Source of the DNA: Leptospira haakeii
GTDB lineage: Bacteria; Spirochaetota; Leptospiria; Leptospirales; Leptospiraceae
Length of the DNA stretch: 64,000 nucleotides
Reading direction: 5' to 3'
Assembly: GCF_002812045.1 (NCBI RefSeq)
Contig: NZ_NPEG01000002.1
Span: forward strand, 1-64,000
How positions within the stretch are numbered: position 1 is the first letter of the stretch; every line of letters begins with the position of its first letter. Position numbers and translations under genes: made by a program. This document shows, piece by piece, positions 8,335-17,093 of this stretch. Below the pieces are notes generated by a model that worked only from the letters and a program-made list of their open reading frames with translations, was not told the DNA's origin and ran no database searches.

Positions 8335-9660
8335 TTAGAGAACTTCCAAAAGGAGCATGGTCATATCGTCCTTAGGCGGAGAGGAATGCAGACCAAGCAC
8401 AGCATCTCCTAAAGAATCCAAAAATACTCTTCCGGAAAGAGATGTATAATCTCGAACCAAATCTAAGAAAGCTTCGTTACCGAAAAATTCTTTTTCTTCT
8501 GTATAAAACTCGAACATTCCATCCGAGAACAGTAAGATCCGATCTCCAGACTCTAATAAAATTTCGTAATCTTTATTGAATAATTTCGGAAGAGCAAGAA
8601 GTACAGTTCCTTTTCCGGTCAATTCTTGAACGGAACCTTCTGACTTAATAATTACCGCGGGATGATGTCCCGCATATGAATAGGTCAGACTCTTTTTCTC
8701 TAGATCCAGTCTCATATAAACTGCGGTGATAAAAAATCCGCCTATCATAGTCATTAAAGACTCATGGATCAGAGTTAAACCTTTAGAGGGACTTTCCGCT
8801 ACAGGTGCAGTAGTTTTAAAAGCCATTACCGCCATAGCAGAAACCATCGCTGCAGAAACTCCATGACCTGCAGCATCAGCAAAGAAAAAATCAAGCTCCT
8901 CTTCCTTGCCAAGATTTGTTTTAATCAGATCTCCACCTACACTTTCCAAAGGTTTAAAATAAGAATAGATCCTAAAATTTCCGGCTTCCGGAAATTCAAG
9001 ATCCACAAGACTTTTTTGGGTCTTCTGAGCGATAGCCAATTCTTCTTCGATATTGACCTGGAATTTTTCCATTTGTACATCCGCTTCTAATAAAGTTTCG
9101 AATGTTTTCATTCTAAAGCCGATCACAAGAACCGACAAAACTCCGGAAGAAATTAAGCCAAAATAATACATCCCGACATCTATCTTAGGGTCTTTTACAT
9201 GAATTCCCACAAAGAACGCAACCGCTATGAAAAGAAGAAGGATTGCAATCAATACTCTTCGATTGTTGATAGAAACCCCAGTGCTGAATACAACTAGTAT
9301 CAATCCGAATAAATAACCCAGATATAAACCATTCACATATAAAAGATAAAATGAATGGATACTCATCACCGCGAAATGAAAGAGCAAAACAGATTCAGAA
9401 TATTTTTTGAATTTTTCGAATTTAAAACTTAAGAATAAGGAAATACAGATAAGAGTGACATGTGAAACCCTCATCCATCTTGGATCGGAAAGCCCCTGGG
9501 AAGCAGGGTCGCCTAACAACAAACCGAATCCCGCGAAAAAAAGAAAAAGGGACATCGCGAATCGAAATCGCGAAAGGGACTCCTCTGATAAAAACTCTTT
9601 TACGCTTGTGATTGCCGGCGTTTCATTTGTTTTGCTGGAAGAATTGTTCCTTGTAGACAT
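8335..9660 (-). CDS. Membrane-anchored SpoIIE/PP2C-type serine phosphatase
   Basis: A 441-residue protein with about six N-terminal membrane segments (residues 32-185), a short coiled linker (about 190-220) and a C-terminal SpoIIE-like PPM phosphatase domain. Metal-site motifs are visible: VGGDLIKT near 245, FADAAGHGVSAA near 260, and SDGMFEF and DDMTML in the C-terminal third. Such enzymes dephosphorylate anti-anti-sigma proteins or similar partners, but no partner is adjacent. No separate sensor domain is visible, so the membrane part may be the sensor. Its first 38 bases overlap the end of the thioesterase gene, implying coupled translation. Confidence 0.88.
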   Translation of the reverse strand: MSTRNNSSSKTNETPAITSVKEFLSEESLSRFRFAMSLFLFFAGFGLLLGDPASQGLSDPRWMRVSHVTLICISLFLSFKFEKFKKYSESVLLFHFAVMSIHSFYLLYVNGLYLGYLFGLILVVFSTGVSINNRRVLIAILLLFIAVAFFVGIHVKDPKIDVGMYYFGLISSGVLSVLVIGFRMKTFETLLEADVQMEKFQVNIEEELAIAQKTQKSLVDLEFPEAGNFRIYSYFKPLESVGGDLIKTNLGKEEELDFFFADAAGHGVSAAMVSAMAVMAFKTTAPVAESPSKGLTLIHESLMTMIGGFFITAVYMRLDLEKKSLTYSYAGHHPAVIIKSEGSVQELTGKGTVLLALPKLFNKDYEILLESGDRILLFSDGMFEFYTEEKEFFGNEAFLDLVRDYTSLSGRVFLDSLGDAVLGLHSSPPKDDMTMLLLEVL

Positions 9661-10045
9661 CTGGAATTGCCACCGGTTTGCCAGTAGAAAAATTAAACCA
9701 TAACAGCTCCGCTTTTCCAGTCAACACGCATTCCCCTGCCTGATTCCACATGGAACAAACGATTGAAAAAGATCTGTTCTTTACGGATTCCAATTTTACG
9801 GAAATATCAATCGTTTCTGGAAAACGGACCTGCTTTCTATAATCCATTTCAATATGAGTCAGGACCGGTCCACCTTCCATAGGTTTCTGAGGAGATTCCC
9901 AAAGACCCATATCATCAAAATAAGATGCCCTTGCAGTTTCGAAATATCTTGCATAGACCACATTATTCACATGACCAAATGCATCCATATCTCCCCAAGC
10001 TACCTTTTGTTGAACACTGTATGGGTATTTTTCCGGTTTAGACAT
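9623..10045 (-). CDS. Acyl-CoA thioesterase (hotdog fold, 4HBT)
   Basis: A hotdog-fold thioesterase of the YbgC/FadM type. The active-site segment WGDMDAFGHVNNVVYARYFE contains the usual Asp and HVNN. I chose the ATG at 10045 (140 residues), which starts just before the domain. The longest frame from 10141 adds 32 residues without family similarity. No strong ribosome site is seen at either. It overlaps the SpoIIE phosphatase start by 38 bases. Likely role: cleaving acyl-CoA in lipid turnover; chain length cannot be judged. Confidence 0.85.
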   Translation of the reverse strand: MSKPEKYPYSVQQKVAWGDMDAFGHVNNVVYARYFETARASYFDDMGLWESPQKPMEGGPVLTHIEMDYRKQVRFPETIDISVKLESVKNRSFSIVCSMWNQAGECVLTGKAELLWFNFSTGKPVAIPDVYKEQFFQQNK

Positions 10046-10141
10046 ACAGCTAGAAAAATCGAAGGGATCAATTCTGGAAAGGAAAGAATTTTGTTTATGT
10101 TTCTCGGAGACACCAGAGTGGCGAAAAGTAACAAAAAACAA

Positions 10142-10690
10142 TCAGGAATCTTTGTATTTTTTCAAAGCGTCCTTAGATATTTCTGTAGGAACCGTTTCTC
10201 GCAAAGTTTTTAAAAATATATCCAATCCAGCTAAATAAGTTATAACTTCGATCTTTACCTTTGGACCGTAGACACGAAATGCGGACTGATTAAAAGTTAC
10301 CTTATTAATCTCTTTCCAAAATAATTCCGACTTATTCCGAAAAAGACCAAAAGATTGGATAGAATTTTTATCTATAATGATCTCGTGATTTTTGTAATAA
10401 AACATGATGATTACAGATGCGATCATCATCGGAAATGAAATATAAAAGGCTGCTAGATCAGATGGCAGTCTAAACTCACCCGTTTTAAATTCAGGATAAT
10501 AAACCTTAACTAATAGTCCAAATAAAAAAATAAGAAGGAAAATAGCTAAATACCAATAGATAATCGGAAGTCTTAATACAATTTTTCCTCCAGCCTCTCT
10601 CGGCTTTGTTTGTTTCGCGAGCAAATAAATGATAAGCCCGAAAACGGCACCCGCTATTTCAACCACAATATAATTAGATATCCAATCCAA
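10142..10690 (-). CDS. Membrane protein with C-terminal PH-like domain (tandem paralog 2)
   Basis: A 182-residue protein I cannot name. Three membrane segments lie at about residues 7-25, 43-67 and 80-102. The remaining 80 residues are soluble and begin with a beta-rich stretch (IIIDKNSIQSFGLF...LFWKEINKV), which resembles a bacterial PH-like domain. The gene upstream (10786-11376) has the same plan and matching residues in the tail, so the two are tandem duplicates. Translation probably starts at TTG (10690), which has GAGG nine bases upstream. The intervening 95 bases are AT-rich and could hold a promoter. Confidence 0.6.
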   Translation of the reverse strand: MDWISNYIVVEIAGAVFGLIIYLLAKQTKPREAGGKIVLRLPIIYWYLAIFLLIFLFGLLVKVYYPEFKTGEFRLPSDLAAFYISFPMMIASVIIMFYYKNHEIIIDKNSIQSFGLFRNKSELFWKEINKVTFNQSAFRVYGPKVKIEVITYLAGLDIFLKTLRETVPTEISKDALKKYKDS

Positions 10691-10785
10691 ATCTATTACC
10701 TCGAATAATGTAATTTTCTAATATATGATTTTTCTTTTAAAGACGGTCACTTATTTTTTAATAATATATAAAACAAGTGCCCCAA

Positions 10786-11376
10786 TCAGGACTTTTTCAA
10801 AAAGTGTTCGTATTTTTGAAATGCATCTTCATACAAATCAGGTGTAACAGATTCTTCCAAAGCGGAAAGAAACACTTCAAACCCGGACAAAAGAGTCACC
10901 ACTTCTATCTGATTCTTACCATCAGAAATAAAAAAAGCAGACTTTTCAAATCGAACGGACTCCACTTCTTTCCAAAGGATTCTTTTATGCTTCCGGAAAA
11001 CTCCTTCAGACAAAAGTGCATTCTGTTCTAATACGATTCTATAATTCTTACAGTAGACTATGAGTAAAATTCCCGCCAAAAAAAGTAGAAAGGAAACCAA
11101 ACATACTACTGGGTCCGGAAAATAGAGAACCCCGCTCTTCTGGAAAGTAAAATACGTATCTCCGAAAAGGACGACTGGAACCAGGGAGATCAGAAAAAAG
11201 CCGGCTAATCTGTAAAAGATAGGAAGCCTCAAATAACGTTTGGTCTTCTTTTTCAGTTGATCTGTATGTTTAATAAGATATTCGAATATGTATGTAAGTG
11301 AAAAAGCAAATACGGATCCAAATACCAAAACTAGGACCGCTTCTTTTGTGAACCATTCCATATTCATAAAATTCAT
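10786..11376 (-). CDS. Membrane protein with C-terminal PH-like domain (tandem paralog 1)
   Basis: A 196-residue protein, paralog of the next gene. Membrane segments are near residues 10-30, 48-70 and 82-104. The tail (IVLEQNALLSEGVF...RILWKEVESVRFEKSAFF) lines up with the neighbour's tail, including the K-E-[IV] and [FL]-[SN]-x-[SA]-AF core. The function is unknown. PH-like domains on bacterial membrane proteins may bind lipids or partners, but this is an inference. There are Met codons at residues 1, 4 and 6, so the exact start is unsure. The first start lies only 11 bases after the 3' end of rnpB, and no terminator separates them, so readthrough from rnpB is possible. Confidence 0.6.
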   Translation of the reverse strand: MNFMNMEWFTKEAVLVLVFGSVFAFSLTYIFEYLIKHTDQLKKKTKRYLRLPIFYRLAGFFLISLVPVVLFGDTYFTFQKSGVLYFPDPVVCLVSFLLFLAGILLIVYCKNYRIVLEQNALLSEGVFRKHKRILWKEVESVRFEKSAFFISDGKNQIEVVTLLSGFEVFLSALEESVTPDLYEDAFQKYEHFLKKS

Positions 11377-11387
11377 ATAATGTCAGT

Positions 11388-11779
<392 letters not shown>

Positions 11780-11888
11780 AAAACGAATTTAGAATGAATC
11801 CACGCCAAGTCGCTAAGAAAAGAAGAAATGTAAAATTTCCCCGCCTCTATTTTGCAACCTTCTCCAGAAACAAACCTCTAACTTTATA

Positions 11889-12584
11889 ATGCCATCCAAG
11901 AATATACAAAAGCCCCATCCAGGAAGTTCTGAATTAGCTAGAAAAGCATTACGCTGGTTCGGAAGACTCTATGGATCCTTATTTTATAAAACAGAAGTTT
12001 ATGGATTAGAAAATGTGCCCCAAACCGGAAAGGTTTTAGTACTCTCCAAACACCAAAGGAATGATGATATTCCTCTGGGACTTTCCAAGGCATTATATCA
12101 TAGAAGAATGGATATCTGGGCGATCATGAAAGATTCCCTCGCTGCTCCTATTTTCATGGACTATTTTCTAAAATGCGGAGGAATTCCTCTCAATAGAAAA
12201 GAACCTAGAAAAAGTAAGAACGATCTTCTATTCGCTAAGAAGGTACTCAACGAAGGCAATATGCTCGTGATTTTCCCGGAACAAACCACCATCCCTTATA
12301 AAATGGGGAAAGGCCGCCCGGGCGGATTCAGATTTATTGTAGGAAAACCAGAAGAACCATTAGCAGTTCTTTGCCTGGGATTAGAATATAAGCCAAGAGG
12401 ATTCTTGCGTAGGACGAGTTTCATAGTCCGTGCCGGAAAACTCAGACATTTTGAGCCTGATATGGACCATGAAGATTTCCTTCATGATTGTATGCACGAG
12501 ATTGCAAGCCTAACAAATCTCAAATACCCGTTCGAACAGGGTAAAAAATCAGCAGATTTAGAGTTAGAAGAGGCATCGATCTAA
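11889..12584 (+). CDS. 1-acylglycerol-3-phosphate O-acyltransferase (PlsC-like)
   Basis: A 231-residue acyltransferase of the PlsC/LPLAT family, acting in phospholipid synthesis or remodelling at the membrane. The catalytic HX4D motif is intact (His55, Asp60 in SKHQRNDD). The second family motif, usually FPEGTR, reads FPEQTT at 129-134, an unusual change in the glycerol-phosphate binding loop. A GGIPLNR segment (about 97-103) matches block III. No clear membrane span is present. It is divergent from rnpB with about 110 bases between. The start ATG is preceded by an AT-rich sequence without a clear ribosome site. Confidence 0.83.
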   Translation: MPSKNIQKPHPGSSELARKALRWFGRLYGSLFYKTEVYGLENVPQTGKVLVLSKHQRNDDIPLGLSKALYHRRMDIWAIMKDSLAAPIFMDYFLKCGGIPLNRKEPRKSKNDLLFAKKVLNEGNMLVIFPEQTTIPYKMGKGRPGGFRFIVGKPEEPLAVLCLGLEYKPRGFLRRTSFIVRAGKLRHFEPDMDHEDFLHDCMHEIASLTNLKYPFEQGKKSADLELEEASI

Positions 12585-12622
12585 GAAACTGTCCAGCTTC
12601 TTCCCTTTAATACCTTCCTAAC

Positions 12623-12648
12623 GGGGTGGAAGGAACTCCTTACACCCC
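12623..12648. repeat. Palindromic hairpin after the PlsC-like gene
   Basis: GGGGTGGAAGG (12623-12633) pairs with CCTTACACCCC (12638-12648) around the loop AACT, with one mismatch. It is not followed by a T-run, so it may be a weak terminator, a processing site, or one copy of a dispersed repeat. The core AAGGAACTCCTT resembles palindromes at 42282-42291, 45256-45271 and 45388-45403. Confidence 0.5.
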
Positions 12649-12745
12649 TCCCCATATACATCCAGAGCCCAAAAGGCTATACTATGCCAAGTTCCGGGAA
12701 ATTTTCAGGTTTAAGAATAAAAAAAATCTAGTTTTTCCCAGAAAC

Positions 12746-12762
12746 TTGGCACGGCGTTTGCA
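12746..12762 (+). promoter_or_regulatory. Sigma-54 (-24/-12) promoter
   Basis: TTGGCACGGCGTTTGCA matches the RpoN consensus TGGCACG-N4-TTGCW at every defined position. The GG at 12748-12749 and the GC at 12760-12761 have the required 10-base spacing. A transcript would begin near 12773, about 25 bases before the TPR gene. Activation would need an AAA+ enhancer-binding protein, which is not in this window. Confidence 0.85.
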
Positions 12763-12798
12763 CTATATTAGACAAAGCCTCGGCTGGGAGATAAAAAG

Positions 12799-13260
12799 AT
12801 GAACAAATTAATTAAAATTGCCCTAATTTTAAGCATCTCCACTGCAATTTATGCAGAACCTGAAACCAACGTGATCGAAAGTTCGCTCAAGAACTACACA
12901 CCGGAGACAGACACCCAGCTGGCAAATAAGCTAACTGCCCTTGGTAGCCTAAAACAAAAAACCAGGGACTATGAAGGTGCAATCGCTTTTTACGATCAGT
13001 CCTTAGCTGTGAGAACAAAAATCGGCGATAAAGAAAGTGCTGGATACGCTCTGGTTCTTTACCTGAAATCAATCTCCGAATTTCGTCTCGGCAAATCCTG
13101 CCAAGCCTTAGAGAACATTAAAGAAGTTATCCATGTATACCAAAAGATTGGTGACCTTGATTCCGCTCTTCACGCAGAGGAAGAAGGTCTTAAAAAATAC
13201 CAGGAAGCATGCAGCCTGGCTTTTGCAAAACAGCCAAGCCTGACTCTAAACAAGGACTAA
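12799..13260 (+). CDS. Exported TPR-type protein under sigma-54 control
   Basis: A 153-residue protein. Residues 1-19 form a signal peptide ending in IYA, so it is exported to the periplasm or surface. The rest is helical with TPR-like repeats: one clear unit is near residues 48-80 ([22 protein letters not shown]) and a second near 105-140. TPR proteins bind other proteins; the partner is unknown. A GGGAG ribosome site lies before the ATG. The consensus sigma-54 promoter upstream and the strong terminator downstream define a single-gene unit. Two cysteines occur in the mature part. The function cannot be read from the sequence. Confidence 0.75.
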   Translation: MNKLIKIALILSISTAIYAEPETNVIESSLKNYTPETDTQLANKLTALGSLKQKTRDYEGAIAFYDQSLAVRTKIGDKESAGYALVLYLKSISEFRLGKSCQALENIKEVIHVYQKIGDLDSALHAEEEGLKKYQEACSLAFAKQPSLTLNKD

Positions 13261-13305
13261 GAAACAGCCGGAAATCATCCCATCTCTAGTTCTAACTTCC
13301 CTGGT

Positions 13306-13334
13306 CCGCCCCTTTCGGGGCGGGCGCTTTTTTT
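13306..13334 (+). terminator. Rho-independent terminator of the TPR gene
   Basis: CCGCCCC (13306-13312) pairs with GGGGCGG (13317-13323) around a TTTC loop and is followed by a seven-T run (13328-13334). It lies 45 bases after the TPR gene stop. Confidence 0.88.
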
Positions 13335-13500
13335 GATTTGACTCTGATTTTTTCCATCCTAATCTTACAGGAATTCCTGGGTTGGGATGACTCCCTTTCT
13401 TTCCCGTCCAAAAAGTCGTTTCTTTAGTTTTTTCTGATCCGCATTCGTGCTATGATAAAACTTTTAGAAGCCAATAAATAAAAATCCGCGGAGGCTTTAC

Positions 13501-13788
13501 ATGAAAATCGTTTTTAATTGGAAAAACCTAGATCATTCCGGAACGGCAGAAGATTATGCCGGAAAAAAGTTAGAACGAGTCTCTAAATATATACAAAAAT
13601 TAGTTTCGATGGAAATTTCATTCGAACAGGTGCATGGATTAATTAGCGCTAATTTGAATTTAGCCGCGGATGGAAGTAAATTTAACGCGCAACACGAAGA
13701 CAAAGATATTTATTCCTGTATAGACGGTTTAGAAGATAAGATCGTAAAACAAGTAAGCAAACATCACGATAAAAAAGCCGCTCATTGA
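13501..13788 (+). CDS. hpf: Ribosome hibernation promoting factor (short HPF)
   Basis: A 95-residue protein of the HPF/RaiA (YfiA) family. The fold order is visible: strand MKIVFNWKNLD, a helix with AEDYAGKKLERVSKYI, a central strand pair (MEISFEQV, ISANLNLAAD) and a final helix with EDKIVKQVSKHHDKK. The family binds the 30S decoding region and stops translation in stationary phase. It lacks the long C-terminal dimerisation domain, so it is the short form. A strong GGAGG lies before the ATG. A possible -10 (TATGAT) is at 13451-13456. The stop codon overlaps the start of the next gene. Confidence 0.88.
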   Translation: MKIVFNWKNLDHSGTAEDYAGKKLERVSKYIQKLVSMEISFEQVHGLISANLNLAADGSKFNAQHEDKDIYSCIDGLEDKIVKQVSKHHDKKAAH

Positions 13789-14720
13789 TGGACCAAGACA
13801 GGAAGTACGAAGAAGCGATAAAACATTTATCCGAAGGAGAGTTCGAACTCTCTCGAAACATATTCGACTCCCTATTGGAAGAAGATCCGGAAAACCCCGA
13901 GTTTGCCTCGGGGTTTTATATTTCTTCTTTTTGGGATCATAGAATAGATCGGATCCATCTCACAAAGGAAGGAAGAGAAAGAACCGGGCTTCTATTAGAA
14001 TTCCTGAAAGACTTCGATTCAGTTTATAAAAGTAAATCATTTCCAAAAGAACTCTCTTATCATTCCGCAATGAGTTCTATCCTACAAGAAACCACTGACC
14101 AAGTTCGTATTGCTCTTAGAAAAGAAGGGATTCAATCTCTTTCTCCCGGACTGATAGCAGAACTCGCATATAGACTTTTACTCGCAGAAGATACAGATCT
14201 TGCTTCCGAAGTTCTCCGAGATTCTTCAGGACTAGAAAGATTTTCCCCGGAGTTATTATTTTTTAGAGCGGAATGTACTTACTTAAGCGGACAACATTCT
14301 CAGGGACTTTTGCTCTATAGAGAAGCTTTTCTAAAAGAGCCTAGCGCTATTCGACTGGAATCCGTTCGTTCAGAACCTATCTTCTCCGCTATCCAAATCC
14401 TGAGAGAAGAATTTAAAGAAGAAGGTGAACTGAAAGAAGCGTTGCCTGTCCTACTTCTCGAAAGAGGAGTATTCAAAGAGATCCGCAAAATGAGCGATAA
14501 GGAACTGGAGGCATACCGTTCCGAATTATTTAGGCTTAGAGACTCATTGGGACTACGTAAAGGTGGAACTGAATTTAAGGTAAAATGTAGAATGATCCAA
14601 CTTTGCTGTGCCTTGTTAGACTCCAGAACCTCGATCCTTTATGGAGAAGTGGCTCAGGAAGCAAAACGTATCCTGGATTCCTTGGATCCGAATTTATATC
14701 ATAAAAGATTGAAGGTCTAA
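13788..14720 (+). CDS. TPR-like helical protein coupled to hpf
   Basis: A 310-residue soluble, Glu-rich helical protein. The N-terminal segment (YEEAIKHLSEGEFELSRNIF) resembles a TPR unit and a second possible unit is near residues 140-180. No catalytic motif is visible. I chose the ATG at 13788, which overlaps the hpf stop (TGATG); a TTG one codon earlier is also possible. The overlap implies translational coupling, so the protein may act with HPF on ribosomes, an inference only. A perfect hairpin with terminator features lies within its first 130 bases. Confidence 0.65.
   Translation: MDQDRKYEEAIKHLSEGEFELSRNIFDSLLEEDPENPEFASGFYISSFWDHRIDRIHLTKEGRERTGLLLEFLKDFDSVYKSKSFPKELSYHSAMSSILQETTDQVRIALRKEGIQSLSPGLIAELAYRLLLAEDTDLASEVLRDSSGLERFSPELLFFRAECTYLSGQHSQGLLLYREAFLKEPSAIRLESVRSEPIFSAIQILREEFKEEGELKEALPVLLLERGVFKEIRKMSDKELEAYRSELFRLRDSLGLRKGGTEFKVKCRMIQLCCALLDSRTSILYGEVAQEAKRILDSLDPNLYHKRLKV
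13891..13925 (+). terminator. Intragenic terminator-like hairpin
   Basis: AAAACCCCGAG (13891-13901) pairs perfectly with CTCGGGGTTTT (13907-13917) around a 5-nt loop, followed by the pyrimidine-rich TTTCTTCTTTTT region. It lies inside the TPR-like frame about 105 bases after the hpf stop. It could let hpf be expressed at a higher level than the downstream gene, with ribosomes on the second gene opening the hairpin. Confidence 0.55.
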
Positions 14721-14756
14721 TAAAGGCCTGCATAAATACTGTTAGGGAGAATAATC

Positions 14757-15818
14757 TTGGCTCTCGAAAATCAGATCATTAAAGTCCTGGGTTTAAAAGG
14801 ACCACTTATCCTCTCTCCATTGGCAGGAGGTCCCTCCACTCCTGAATTGATTTCTGCAGTTTCTAATGCAGGCGGGCTTGGATCTCTCGGACTTGCTTAT
14901 GAAACACCGGAACAGATCCGCGCAACCATCCAAAAAACAAGAAACCTAACCTCTAAACCAATCGCAGTAAATCTATTCGTTCCAACAAAAACCCCGGAAC
15001 TTAAGCCCGAGCAAATCAATCAGGCGATCGAAGTCACAAAAAAATATAGAGAAGAGTTAGGAGTTCCTTCTCCTAAGCTTGAACCTCCATATGCACTCGA
15101 TTTTGACCAACAATTCGAAGAGATGTTAAGCCAAAAACCTGAGATATTCAGTTTTACTTTCGGACTTCTACCTGATCATTATATAAAAGAATGTAAGAAG
15201 AATCATATCATTACCTGTGGAACGGCCACCACATTAGAAGAAGGTATCTTAGCGGAAGAAAGTGGTGTAGATTGGCTTGTGGCACAGGGCATAGAAGCTG
15301 GTGGGCATCGTGGGATCTTCTCCTCAACTGAAGAAGATTCCGGGATCGGATTATTTCCTTTAGTCAGAAGTTTAGTTCACAAACTGAAAATCCCTGTGAT
15401 CGCTGCAGGTGGAATTATGGATGGAGCAGGAATTGCAGCGGTTCTTGCTTTGGGCGCAAAGGCTGCACAATTAGGCACTGCATTTTTATTATGTGAAGAA
15501 GCCGGAACTTCTAAACCTTATAGAGAAGCCTTACTTTCTAAAAATCGTAAAACAAAAACCACTCGTGCATTTTCAGGAAGGATCGCAAGAGGTTTAGAGA
15601 ATAGATTTATGAATGAAATGGAGACTGAGAATATTCTGCCCTTCCCCGCTCAAAATGTTTTTACAAGAGATATCCGAAAAAGATCTGCAGAGCTTGGAAA
15701 GTCCGATTTTTTATCTCTTTGGTCAGGACAAGGAATAGAGTTAATCAGGGAAATGAAGGCTGGTCGGCTTGTTGCGGTCTTATTCGAAGAATTAAGAACC
15801 GCAACACTATCTCAGTAG
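14757..15818 (+). CDS. Nitronate monooxygenase / 2-nitropropane dioxygenase family
   Basis: A 353-residue FMN-dependent TIM-barrel enzyme. Landmarks are the N-terminal LSPLAGGPSTPELISAVSNA segment, VAVNLF-like AVNLFVP, the catalytic-His region AQGIEAGGHRG and the phosphate-binding loop AAGGIMDGAGIAAVLALGA. The family oxidises nitroalkanes; some members reduce enoyl groups, so the substrate is open. The start is a TTG at 14757 with GGGAGA about eight bases upstream. It converges with the anti-sigma candidate with a 4-base gap and no visible terminator. Confidence 0.87.
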   Translation: MALENQIIKVLGLKGPLILSPLAGGPSTPELISAVSNAGGLGSLGLAYETPEQIRATIQKTRNLTSKPIAVNLFVPTKTPELKPEQINQAIEVTKKYREELGVPSPKLEPPYALDFDQQFEEMLSQKPEIFSFTFGLLPDHYIKECKKNHIITCGTATTLEEGILAEESGVDWLVAQGIEAGGHRGIFSSTEEDSGIGLFPLVRSLVHKLKIPVIAAGGIMDGAGIAAVLALGAKAAQLGTAFLLCEEAGTSKPYREALLSKNRKTKTTRAFSGRIARGLENRFMNEMETENILPFPAQNVFTRDIRKRSAELGKSDFLSLWSGQGIELIREMKAGRLVAVLFEELRTATLSQ

Positions 15819-15822
15819 AGAA

Positions 15823-16389
15823 TTATTTGCCGGTAGATTCCAGAACGTGGCGGATTTCTTGAGCCGTTCTATAATCACCCTTTTCAATAAAGTATTGCTC
15901 TAAAGAACCTAAGGTCTTAGAAGCTTGGGGATTTTTAGAGATCTCAAGAAGATGGCGTGAATTCAAATCCACGTCCACTCTTGCAGAAGAAGGAAGATCC
16001 ACGAATTCACGATCTTCGCCTACTGTAAGAGTTCCGGATCTTTCTGCCAAACTTGTTTCATTAGAAGAAGAAAAACGACCTACTGTAACTGCGAGAACTA
16101 AGATTGCGAGAGCTGCACTGAGGGAGTATTGGAAGGAACGGTTCCAAACAAAACCGCGGGAAAACTTGGACCAAGAGGTTTCTTCATCGAAGCGGACATC
16201 TTTGAGTAGATTCTCTAATCTAAGATTGAAATCCTTGGAGAGGTTGATATCTTTCATCTGTTCCGTTCGCAGTTCTGATACTGCTCGGACCAGAGAATTT
16301 TCCAATTTAACATGATCCGGATCTTCCTTTTGAAAAATGGAAGAGAATCCGAACTTTGTTCCCTGTTGTTTACTTGTTTGTTTTTCCAT
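15823..16389 (-). CDS. Candidate anti-sigma factor, single membrane span
   Basis: A 188-residue protein. About 90 cytoplasmic residues come first, then one membrane helix (about residues 91-110) and an outside tail. It follows the ECF sigma gene with a 6-base gap, the usual arrangement for a membrane-bound anti-sigma factor. It lacks the zinc-binding HXXXCXXC motif, so its sigma-binding region is not recognisable and the role rests on context and topology. The periplasmic tail has no named domain. Confidence 0.6.
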   Translation of the reverse strand: MEKQTSKQQGTKFGFSSIFQKEDPDHVKLENSLVRAVSELRTEQMKDINLSKDFNLRLENLLKDVRFDEETSWSKFSRGFVWNRSFQYSLSAALAILVLAVTVGRFSSSNETSLAERSGTLTVGEDREFVDLPSSARVDVDLNSRHLLEISKNPQASKTLGSLEQYFIEKGDYRTAQEIRHVLESTGK

Positions 16390-16395
16390 ACCTTA

Positions 16396-16998
16396 CTACC
16401 TAAAAAAGCCTTCGCTCTTCCCATCTTTCATAATCAGATGTTTCAAAAATTCCTTTGCCTTAAAGAGCCGGCTTTTGACTGTTCCGATATTGGTTCCGAG
16501 GATCTCTGCTATTTGTGAATAGGACATTTCTTCAAAATACCGGAGCTCGATGACTTCTTTGTATATATCCTCGAGTTCGTTGATTTTGTTGATTAGATAG
16601 TTACTCTCGTCAGAAAGTTCTACTTTTTTTTCAAAGCTGATACGATCGTCAGTGACCTGGAACTCCGAATCGTCCATGGAATTCTCCCTGGCCCTCTTTC
16701 TTTTGGCCAGAAGGTCCTTGGATTTATTTACCACGATACGGTACAGCCAGGTATATACCCCTGATTCTGCCCTAAAATTGCGTATAGAACGATAGCCTGA
16801 GATCAGTGCGTCTTGGACGATATCCTCGGCGTCATCCCCATCTTTTACCATGGAGACGGCTTTTCTGTACAATCTTTCCCTATAAGGGCCTGTAAGCTCT
16901 ATGTATGCCTTATCATCCCCTTCTTTGATCCGTTTTAGAAGTTGGATTTCTTTTTCTCGTACGGTTTGTTTGCGTTGAGGATTATCGGTTTCGATCAT
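16396..16998 (-). CDS. ECF RNA polymerase sigma factor (RpoE-like)
   Basis: A 200-residue sigma-70 family factor of the extracytoplasmic type. Region 2 spans about residues 25-95 (DGDDAEDIVQDALISGYRSI and VYTWLYRIVVNKSKDLLAKR). Region 4 lies at 140-195 (YKEVIELRYFEEMSYSQIAE, then the GTNIGTVKSRLFKAKEFL recognition helix). There is no region 3. It is followed by the candidate anti-sigma factor in the same transcript. Autoregulation is likely but no ECF-type promoter could be assigned with confidence in the upstream 95 bases. Confidence 0.92.
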   Translation of the reverse strand: MIETDNPQRKQTVREKEIQLLKRIKEGDDKAYIELTGPYRERLYRKAVSMVKDGDDAEDIVQDALISGYRSIRNFRAESGVYTWLYRIVVNKSKDLLAKRKRARENSMDDSEFQVTDDRISFEKKVELSDESNYLINKINELEDIYKEVIELRYFEEMSYSQIAEILGTNIGTVKSRLFKAKEFLKHLIMKDGKSEGFFR

Positions 16999-17093
16999 TA
17001 GAAGCCTTTACGACATAGGTAGGCTCTTCCCTGGCCTTTGCAATAAAAATATGACGTAAGGAATCGAGCGCTTAAGTATGCGATTTTAGGATT

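Noticed and set aside
13451..13456. TATGAT as a sure hpf promoter
   Set aside because: The -10 match is fair but no convincing -35 lies at the right spacing, so I mention it only as possible.
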